Below are positions 57,456 through 64,000 of a stretch of 64,000 nt of DNA, piece by piece. The position numbers were made by a program, and so were the translations under genes. Positions within the stretch are counted from its first letter, which is position 1; each line of letters starts with the position of its first letter. This stretch comes from Mycoplasma sp. Mirounga ES2805-ORL (GTDB taxonomy: Bacteria > Bacillota_I > Bacilli_A > Mycoplasmatales > Metamycoplasmataceae): NCBI RefSeq assembly GCF_017084445.1, contig NZ_CP070947.1, positions 186,001 through 250,000 on the forward strand, written 5' to 3'. Below the pieces are notes generated by a model. That model ran no database searches. It was given only the letters and a program-made list of their open reading frames with translations, and was not told the DNA's origin.

Positions 57456-57493
57456 TATTATTTATTAAATATATTTGTTTTATGATTATATTT

Positions 57494-58012
57494 TTACTCC
57501 ACCGATTTATAAAACCTAGCTAATGTCTCTAATTTTTTAATAATCTTAACTAAATTACTTAGTTTATCATCGTTACTTTTAATTCCATCAGTAAATTTTT
57601 TTGTTTCCTTAAAAATGTCGTCAAACTTAGTTTTATCTTTAGTAGAAGCTTCTTTATATAATTTAGTATTAATTGCATTATTGTTTTCAAGTAACAATAA
57701 CTCAAATGATAATTGTGCGTAGAGAAGTTTAATGTCGCCTGTTTCTTCTATAAAATAAGGATCTGAGAAAAGATTTTCTGATTTAGCTATAAGTTGACTT
57801 ATATTTTGAGTTTCAGAGGCTGGTAATGATTTAAAATCAGTAGCCAGTAATGATTTAGCTAAAATGTTTGCATTTCTAACTTGAGTTATTAAATCAGCTC
57901 TCTCAGATTTATAACTACTTCCACCTTTGCCGCCACAAGATAATGTAGCTAAAGGCATTGCAGAAATTGAAATGGTTCCTAGAGCAAATAATAATTTTTT
58001 GTTGTACTTCAT
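57494..58012 (-). CDS. Small lipoprotein
   Basis: 172 residues. Signal peptide KKLLFALGTISISAMPLATL ends in the lipobox ATLSC (Cys26), followed by GGKGGSS spacer. The rest is a helical domain rich in Lys and Leu. AGGAATTT precedes the start. No recognised family. It lies just upstream of the large frameshifted lipoprotein on the same strand, with its own terminator. Confidence 0.8.
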   Translation of the reverse strand: MKYNKKLLFALGTISISAMPLATLSCGGKGGSSYKSERADLITQVRNANILAKSLLATDFKSLPASETQNISQLIAKSENLFSDPYFIEETGDIKLLYAQLSFELLLLENNNAINTKLYKEASTKDKTKFDDIFKETKKFTDGIKSNDDKLSNLVKIIKKLETLARFYKSVE

Positions 58013-58174
58013 ACTTAAATTCCTTTCAAATAATAGGAGTTATTAGAATTAATAAGTAAATAATACACTAAAAATAAATTGTTAAGATACTTTTAATCTT
58101 ATATCTTTAAAATATAATGGTTGTGTTTATTAAAATAATTATTGTATAAGTGTTTTTAAAACATAAGGAGTAAT

Positions 58175-58648
58175 ATGAAAAGAATATATTTTGCAAATGC
58201 ATTATTTAGCAAAGCAGATACTACATTCAATGCAGAAGTGGTTAAAAAAATAAGAGGATTAGGTAAATATGAGGTATACCTACCTCAAGAAAATTTATCA
58301 ATAAATGATAAAACAAAATGCGCTACATCAAAAGATATCTATAAGGCAGATAAAGATGAATTGGACAAATCTGATATATTAGTTGCTGTTTTAGATGGAT
58401 TAGTAATAGACCCGGGTGTTTGTACTGAAATTGGTCTTTTTGCAGCTACAAACAAAAAGATTATTGGCTTAACAACAGATCCACGTAAAACAGGTTCATC
58501 AAAACTCGATGATCCTAAATTAAAATTGATAGCTGATGAACTTGTTGAAAATCAATTTGCATACTTTAACTTATTTGTTATTGGAGCAATTAAACAAAAT
58601 GGAAAAGTTGTGTCATCAGTTGAAGAATTAATTAAAGAACTAGAATAA
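58175..58648 (+). CDS. Nucleoside 2-deoxyribosyltransferase
   Basis: 157 residues. Moves deoxyribose between nucleobases, for salvage of deoxynucleosides. The N-terminal IYFANALFSKADTTFN, the SDILVAVLDG strand and the catalytic Glu in DPGVCTEIGLFAATNKKI are the hallmarks of the family. AAGGAG stands eight bases before the ATG. It completes the salvage set with deoD and deoA. Confidence 0.9.
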   Translation: MKRIYFANALFSKADTTFNAEVVKKIRGLGKYEVYLPQENLSINDKTKCATSKDIYKADKDELDKSDILVAVLDGLVIDPGVCTEIGLFAATNKKIIGLTTDPRKTGSSKLDDPKLKLIADELVENQFAYFNLFVIGAIKQNGKVVSSVEELIKELE

Positions 58649-58672
58649 ATTAAAAACCTAAAAATAGCAATT

Positions 58673-58701
58673 AAAAAATAGACTTTAAAATCTATTTTTT
58701 T
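58673..58701. terminator. Bidirectional terminator
   Basis: AAAAAATAGA pairs with TCTATTTTTT around an eight-base loop. It lies between the deoxyribosyltransferase gene and the convergent membrane protein gene, touching the stop of the latter. Confidence 0.85.
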
Positions 58702-59161
58702 AATACAAAGCCCCAATTGTTAAACCACTATAAGCAATTAGTGGAATGCAATTAATTATTATAACTATTAAATTGTTGCTATTATCATAGTTTGTAAATT
58801 TATAAATTGATAAAGAACCTAGATAAATAAATACAGAAAATAGACATGCCGTTAAAACTCAAGTTGATAATTTTGACTTGATATTTCTAAGGCAGGTTAC
58901 ACTTTTTACACCGAAAAATACTTGAATTAATGAAGATAATAGTGCTATTGAACCAAAAATATAAAAATACAAATCAACACTAGTGTTATCAACAAAATCT
59001 AACTTCAAATATTTAAACGTAAAGAAGACCAATACTGTTAATGATGATAATAAATTTAAAACAAAACTCACTCATAAAACTTTATTAGATTTTTTAATTA
59101 AGAGCAAATTATTTTTTAATCTTCGGTTGAATTCAACTTTAGTTATGATGGTGTTTGCCAT
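58700..59161 (-). CDS. Small membrane protein of unknown function
   Basis: 153 residues with four hydrophobic segments: VSFVLNLLSSLTVLVFFTF, YFYIFGSIALLSSLIQVFFG, a third with TACLFSVFIYLG and a fourth with LIVIIINCIPLIAYSGL. ATG 59161 has AAGGGGAAGG before it. Two TGA Trp codons hide the full length under the standard code. No recognised family. Confidence 0.75.
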
Positions 59162-59198
59162 GCCTTCCCCTTAATTATTATGGTGATTAAAAATCATT

Positions 59199-59282
59199 TG
59201 GTGCCCAAGACAGGACTTGAACCTGCACGGATTTCTCCAGTAGATTTTGAGTCTACGGTGTCTACCATTCCACCACTTGGGC
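59199..59282 (-). tRNA. tRNA-Leu, anticodon CAA
   Basis: 84 nucleotides on the minus strand, CCA encoded at 59199-59201. Acceptor GCCCAAG with CTTGGGC, anticodon stem GTAGA/TCTAC, loop CTCAAAA, so anticodon CAA reading UUG. A long variable arm as in class II tRNAs. T arm GGTTCAAGTCC. Confidence 0.95.
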
Positions 59283-59366
59283 ATACTTATATTATAAATT
59301 GAAATTATATAAAATTATTTACTAATTAAAAAAATACTTTGTCATAAATTTGGTATAAATTAAATT

Positions 59367-60266
59367 ATGTCTATAGGAATAGTAGTTGAATATAATCCAT
59401 TTCACAATGGCCACTTAAAACAAATAAATTTCATTAAAGAAAATTTCCCGGAGGAAGAAATTGTGATTGTTATGAGCGATAAATATACTCAAAGAGGTGA
59501 AATAAATGTTCTCCCTTTTGAAAAAAGAGTGGAAATTGCAAAAAAATTTGGAATAAATAAAATCTTGAAATTATCATTTGAAGAAACCGTTCAGGCTGCA
59601 CATATCTTTGCACAAAATGCAATAAAAAAATTAAATGAATATGGTATTGATAGATTAGTTTTTGGTTCAGAAACAAATGATTCAGAAACTATGATTGAGT
59701 GTGCAAAAATACTTGTAGAAAATGAAACAAAATTTTACGCATTAACTAGAAAAATAATGAAATTAGAAAAAATTTCCTTTCCAAAAGCTTCTAATTTAGC
59801 TCTACAAGAATTATCTTCAAAAAACTACACAATGCCAAATGATATTTTGGGTTTAGAATATGTAAAGACCATTATTAAAAATAATTTAAAAATCGAAATA
59901 ATAACCATTAAAAGAAATATACCATTTCATTCTACTGAGCCTCTTGAAAAATATGCATCTGCAAGCCTTATAAGAAATTTGATTAAAAATAATAAAGACG
60001 TTTCTCAATATATGCCAATTAAAATTGATATAAACTCTGTTGATTATGTTCAAAATCATTACAATGAATTCCAGAAGATAATGAAATCTATAGATATAGA
60101 AAAACTTCAAAAAATACCCGTTATCAGTGAAGGCATTGAAAATTTACTATTAAAAAATATTAATGCAAAAACTTATGAAGATTTTGTTAATAAATGCACA
60201 TCTAAACGTTACACTTCATCTAGAATCAAGAGAATAATATCTTGAGTTTTAGAGAAGAAGTTTTAA
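59367..60266 (+). CDS. tmcAL: tRNA(Met) cytidine acetate ligase TmcAL
   Basis: Makes N4-acetylcytidine at the wobble base of elongator tRNA-Met from acetate and ATP. 299 residues. The nucleotidyltransferase motif is VEYNPFHNGHLKQI (N-terminal), FGSETND follows, and SASLIRNLI and TSKRYTSSRIKRIIS stand at their usual places near the end. It is shorter than the B. subtilis protein (about 400). The last codons and stop lie within a 38-bp repeat generated by the IS element downstream; the reading frame stays the same with or without the element. Confidence 0.9.
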
Positions 60267-60285
60267 AATTCCCATTAATTATTAG
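60248..60285 (+). repeat. Left 38-bp direct repeat flanking the IS element
   Basis: Starts TTTAGAGAAGAAG and ends ATTAATTATTAG. It matches 62172-62209 at 36 of 38 positions. It covers the last five codons of tmcAL. Probable target-site duplication. Confidence 0.85.
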
Positions 60286-60309
60286 TGTTAATTATCAATC
60301 ATTTTGTCA

Positions 60310-60532
60310 CTATTTTAACAAGTTAAATTATTGATATAAAAAGGTACTTTTTTTAGAAAAATAATTAGTTTTTATTTAAGAATTTACATAAATATTACAT
60401 TTACTTTTTTTCAAACTCTTAAAAATTGAAAAATTAAAATAACATAGCATTTTGTTTTGCTATGTTTTTGGTATTATTAACTTGTTAATTCATAAATTTC
60501 TTAAATAAATTTATGTTTTATACAAGCGAGTC
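60310..60532. other. Non-coding left end of the IS element
   Basis: About 220 bases between the left terminal repeat and the transposase stop. Contains a short hairpin ATAGCATTTTGTTTTGCTAT (60445-60464) followed by GTTTTTGG; nothing else seen. Confidence 0.4.
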
Positions 60533-62053
60533 TTAGTTTTTGGGATTTGCTTTTTTTATTTCTATTAGATTTTCTTTTAAATCAATAATTATTTCTTTAA
60601 GCATATTTATAACCAAGCTGTTATCTTCTTCATTGCTTCTATCATGAATAATTTTTTTTATTTTCTCAATGTTAGACTCAGTAAATTTTCTATTCATATT
60701 ATAGAATTTTGAAATTTGTCTTGAATATACAATTGTTGGATCTGTGCCGAGTTTTATCATTAAAATTTCATTTTTTGATAGCTGATGCCCTTTAGGTTCT
60801 AAAGCTTTATATATTTTATTATTAGTTATAAAACAAACATTACCAGGAGAGTTCATTCCTAACCAAATTGTTGAATTATCATCCATGTAAACTCTATTAT
60901 TATTTTCGTCAAAAGGAGCTAAATATTTGTTGTCGTATTTAACAACACCATTTAACACTTTTCTTTTTATTTTCAAAATCATTTTATCTTCCAAATGAGC
61001 CTTATTAGGTTTTCTAAAAACATTTTGCTTATTACTTAAAACTTTTTTGAATTTTTTATTATATTCATCAATAACTTTTTGTTTTTCGTTTTGCAATTTT
61101 TCAATTGAATTGATTTTATTTAAATGAAAATGCAATGGGTAATTTTTTTGAGCTATGTCAAATGAGCGCTCAACATTGGGTTTATGTTTAGGATTAGTTG
61201 AAGAAACTAATTCAATATTTTTTTTATATAATGCTATAGCAAAGGGAGTTTCGTAATCCTTACCATTGTGCATTGTTGTTCTACAATCACTATACACAAC
61301 TTGCAGTAATCCATAATTTTTAAATAATTCTTCAAATAACTTTTGATAACCAATATTTGTTTCTTCCTTTTCAACTCATAGAGCTAATAACATGCCTGTA
61401 CCAGCATCTACAGCATGATATATACACACCTTTTCAGGAACACCTTTTTCATTATTTCAAAAGTTGTGAAAACAACCATCAACTTCAACTAATTGTCCAA
61501 AAGAATGAAAATGTTTTTTACCTTGTTAGAGATTGATTTTTAACGTTCATTAAGTCATTTTATATTTTGTTTATATACTATTTTAACAATAGGATCTTCC
61601 GTTTTGTCCTTAACTTCTTGTGCAATACGTTTAGCTTTTCTTCTAATTTTTTTAGAAGCATAACCCACTACAAAACCTGAGTTTTAATGACCTTTTATAA
61701 AATGTTGATTTTGAAAATTCATATTTTTCTTTAATTAATGAATATCAATTCTCATATGAAATATGATTATTTCGATCTTGTGGTAAATTGTCTTTTTCAA
61801 ATTTAAGCAGTTCTTTGTTTTCTTCATAAAAGGTGTCATCTTCACATTTAAGAGCAGCTTTATTCTATTTATTACCATGTGAAATTTTTAATATAACTTC
61901 ATTACTTTCGCTATGCCTTTTGATACTATTCAAAATTCTTTGTATAGTTCTTATTGAAAGATTAAACTTTTTAGCATATTGATTCCTTGTTAAATTTGGA
62001 AAACGAATAATGTATTCAATTACATTTTTTTGATTTTGCTCATATTTTGTCAA
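60533..62053 (-). pseudogene. Broken DDE transposase of the IS element
   Basis: The N-terminal helix-turn-helix (NLTRNQYAKKFNLSIRTIQR, about 20-40) ends with ISHGNK followed by TAG at 61865. The same frame then goes on KAALKCEDDTFYEE up to about 61690, where it shifts to GFVVGYASKKIRRKAKRIAQ. A second shift lies near 61550. The catalytic core is then open: D1 in LVEVDGCFHNFWNN, D2 in VVYSDCRTTMHNGKDYET, E in KHKPNVERSFDIAQKNYPLH. The core has the layout of IS1202-type enzymes. The C-terminal domain ends at 60533. Repairing one stop and two shifts would restore it. Confidence 0.85.
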
Positions 62054-62120
62054 ACTTTCGTTTTTAATTTTTATGTTAATACAATGTAAAACTACCTATA
62101 AAATATTAACAAACTAAAGA

Positions 62121-62166
62121 GTGCCAAATTGATTGAGAATAGGGGTGTGCCAAATTGATTGAGAAT
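62121..62166 (+). repeat. Tandem copies of the right terminal repeat
   Basis: GTGCCAAATTGATTGAGAAT occurs at 62121-62140 and 62147-62166, 26 bases apart. The left end has only one (diverged) copy. The pair may be tandem transposase-binding sites. Confidence 0.8.
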
Positions 62167-62171
62167 TCATA

Positions 62172-62209
62172 TTTAGAGAAGAAGTTTTAAAATTACAATT
62201 AATTATTAG
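62172..62209 (+). repeat. Right 38-bp direct repeat flanking the IS element
   Basis: Second copy of 60248-60285; the two differ at two bases (C/A and C/A near the middle). Confidence 0.85.
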
Positions 62210-62241
62210 ATTAATATATGCTAAAATAATTAAGTTATTAA

Positions 62242-62326
62242 GCCCGAGTGGTGAAATTGGCAGACACGCTAGACTAAGGATCTAGTGAGGAGACTCATGC
62301 AGGTTCAAATCCTGTCTCGGGCACCA
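62242..62326 (+). tRNA. tRNA-Leu, anticodon AAG
   Basis: 85 nucleotides with encoded CCA (62324-62326). Acceptor GCCCGAG/CTCGGGC, anticodon stem CTAGA/TCTAG, loop CTAAGGA, so the anticodon is AAG (62276-62278), reading CUU and related CUN codons. Long variable arm, T arm GGTTCAAATCC. The more usual mycoplasma version would be TAG. Confidence 0.92.
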
Positions 62327-62366
62327 TATATTAAAATAGCGTAAAATACAATTTTGATTTACAAAA

Positions 62367-62393
62367 AAAATAACTCAAAACGAGTTATTTTTT
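62367..62393. terminator. Bidirectional terminator
   Basis: AAAATAACTC pairs with GAGTTATTTT around AAAAC, T-runs on both strands. It ends the tRNA-Leu transcript (plus) and the permease gene (minus). Confidence 0.85.
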
Positions 62394-62405
62394 TATTTCA
62401 CAAAT

Positions 62406-64000
62406 CTAAACTATAGAATTAGATTTTTTCTCAAGAAATTTATTAAAAACATTTGATTGCATATTTTTTAACTCCAATTTATATTGCTTATTTAATTTTT
62501 TCACATTTAATTTTGTTTGTTTTACTTCTTTTTTATATTCATAAGAATCTACATTTTTGATGCTGCTATTTAAATAAATTAAATTATCGTATTTGTATTT
62601 TGCTATGTTGTAATCAGCAGCTTTATAATTGTTATCGAAAACAATATTTTTACTTGTGCAAATACTTAATGAAGTTAACATTTTAGTTTTGAAAATCAAG
62701 CGTTTAATTCAAGAATTTTGTTCTAAAAAGTATCCTTTCATTAGTTTTTTTCTAATCATATTTGAAACTTGTTCAAGTGCTAAAAGGACAATTATTGTAA
62801 AAACTAAAAACGCACTTAGTCTATCTCAATTATCAGAATTTGACGAACTTGTTATTATTTCTAAACCAAAATCTGATGCCCCAACTGCTCCAATTACAAC
62901 CGTACTCTTAAAATTGATTTCAATTCTATATAAGAAGTTTGATAATGTAATCGGCATGATTTCTTTAATAACAACATATTTAATTTTATGATATCAATTA
63001 GCACCTACAGAATCTAAGGAAATAAATACATCATCATCTATTCTATCAACTGATTCAGTTATTAGTTTTCCTAGCATTCCAATAGAGTGAATACCTAATG
63101 CTAAAACACCAACAAATAATAATGAATCTCCTTTCATTAATAGAAATAATAGGGCTAATGTAAATGGGGGAATTGCTCTAATAACAATTATTACTAACTT
63201 AAATGGTGCTGAAAATCAACCGGTTATTTTTTTGGAAGCGACAATTCCAAAAAATAAAGCTAAAACAAGTCCAATTATAGAAGATGCAATTGCAACCATA
63301 ATTGCTTCTAATCCTAACTTAATAGGATGGGAACCCGAATTTCAATTTTCATATAGTTCTCATTTAGGATTAAATAATTTTTTAATTCCTAATCCGAATT
63401 GTCTAATCTTAATTTTATTAGCAATTCCTCATTCAATTTGTGTTAATACTATAATAGTTAATAAAAGAATGAAGATTACCAAAGTGCCTTTGACATAAGC
63501 TATTTTAGGTTTTTGTTTTCTTAATTTCTTAACTTGAATATCATAAGGATCATTAGGATTAATAATTGAATGCTTAGGTTTAAAATCAAGAATATATTTT
63601 TTAATAGCTCAATTAGAAAGTTCAATAATTATCATGAATGCAACCAAAACTCAAAGAACAATAGACATATGAGATCAATTATTTGGAGTTGCATAATCAT
63701 CATTTAACAATGTACCTATTGTTTGAATACCAACAACTTCTAAAATTGCAGCGAAACGAACAACCATTTCAAATGAATATAATCCATATGTAACAATTCT
63801 TCTGATTAAATATGGCAATATGCTTTTTCTAAATGCTTGAAATTTAGTATTGCCAATTGAAAGCATACCTAGATATGTTGACACATCATATGTGTCTAAA
63901 TCTTCATATAGCCATTTTGTCATTAAAGAAGCGACAAATATTCCAATAGATATAGATGCAGATAAATCCGGACTTACAAGCTGGAAGAAAAGAAATGGGA
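62406..64000 (-). CDS. PhnE/P69-like ABC transporter permease, two fused domains (5' end outside window)
   Basis: About 530 residues visible; the start lies beyond the window. Two PhnE-type permease domains lie in one chain: the first ends with RRIVTYGLYSFEMVVRFAAI (EAA-like loop), the second shows LGLEAIMVAIASSIIGLVLA, VIRAIPPFTLALLFLLMKGD, then the EAA loop VDRIDDDVFISLDSVGANWY and IKYVVIKEIMPI. This fused architecture is that of P69 in the p37-p29-p69 system of mycoplasmas, related to phosphonate permeases; P37-type binding proteins have also been linked to thiamine pyrophosphate. A Lys-rich cytosolic tail of about 90 residues follows the last helix. No solute-binding or ATPase gene is in the window. 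Confidence 0.88.

Larger units (their letters stand above)
60286..62171 (-). mobile_element. IS1202-like (ISNCY) insertion sequence, inactive
   Basis: 1886 bp between two 38-bp direct repeats. Terminal inverted repeats of 25 bp match at 20 positions: left 60286-60310, right 62147-62171. The inner 20 bases of the right repeat, GTGCCAAATTGATTGAGAAT, occur twice (62121-62140 and 62147-62166). The element carries one transposase gene, now broken. Long target duplications (27 bp for IS1202) are known for this group. The element lies between tmcAL and tRNA-Leu and disrupts no gene. Confidence 0.8.

Noticed and set aside
60286-62171. Assignment of the IS element to the IS30 family (IS1630 also has long target duplications in mycoplasma)
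   Set aside because: The N-terminal helix-turn-helix ending in ISHGNK and the layout around the DDE core look like IS1202/ISNCY rather than the IS30 pattern; still open without a database search.

Overview
The window is chromosome from a wall-less mollicute, most likely a Mycoplasma of the Hominis group (Mycoplasmopsis/Metamycoplasma type). TGA must be read as tryptophan in nearly every gene (for example guaA, pepO, ktrB, atpB and deoA). The DNA is very AT-rich, lipoproteins with a Cys lipobox are frequent, and the mraZ-rsmH-ftsA-like-ftsZ cluster and the P69-type two-domain permease are typical of the group. I cannot name the species from sequence alone.

Layout. 1-4.3 kb: nrdF (3' end cut by the window edge), a double choline-kinase-like protein, and a photolyase. 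4.4-6.8 kb: a divergent purine riboswitch in front of xpt-guaA, which together make GMP from xanthine. 6.9-12.1 kb: zinc alcohol dehydrogenase, a transglutaminase-like lipoprotein, rsmE and pepO. 12.1-15.9 kb: the division cluster on the minus strand with three MraZ boxes before mraZ. 16-18.4 kb: divergent ktrA and ktrB. 18.5-21 kb: ydbC-GNAT-ffh. 21.2-24.5 kb: a 1105-residue surface protein. 24.6-26.6 kb: deoD-deoA. 26.9-33.9 kb: a complete F1Fo ATP synthase operon in the order I-B-E-F-H-A-G-D-C, followed by a membrane protein and pgsA. 35.7-38.5 kb: tmRNA and a decayed OppF-like ATPase. 38.5-44.9 kb: a second transglutaminase-like lipoprotein, a ZIP metal transporter, coaD-engB and a surface protein. 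45-50.2 kb: pyk, whiA, a lipoprotein pseudogene and holA. 50.2-53.2 kb: rnpB, lepA and another choline-kinase-like gene. 53.3-59.2 kb: membrane protein, Cof-type phosphatase, a frameshifted lipoprotein, a small lipoprotein and nucleoside deoxyribosyltransferase. 59.2-64 kb: two tRNA-Leu genes bracketing tmcAL and a dead IS element, then a PhnE/P69-like permease running off the edge.

How the genes fit together. Much of the window serves nucleotide salvage and DNA precursor supply (nrdF, xpt-guaA, deoD-deoA, deoxyribosyltransferase), energy (ATP synthase, pyruvate kinase, ADH), ion and metal transport (KtrAB, ZIP), and a surface layer of secreted or lipid-anchored proteins.

The most notable items are: an NrdF that has lost three carboxylate metal ligands (V119/P179/K213), the signature of metal-free class Ie ribonucleotide reductase; an unusual guanine-type riboswitch with an apparent U-A swap of the invariant A21-U75 pair; a large orphan protein that keeps the layout of OppF but has lost the ATPase motifs; and an IS1202-like insertion flanked by 38-bp direct repeats.
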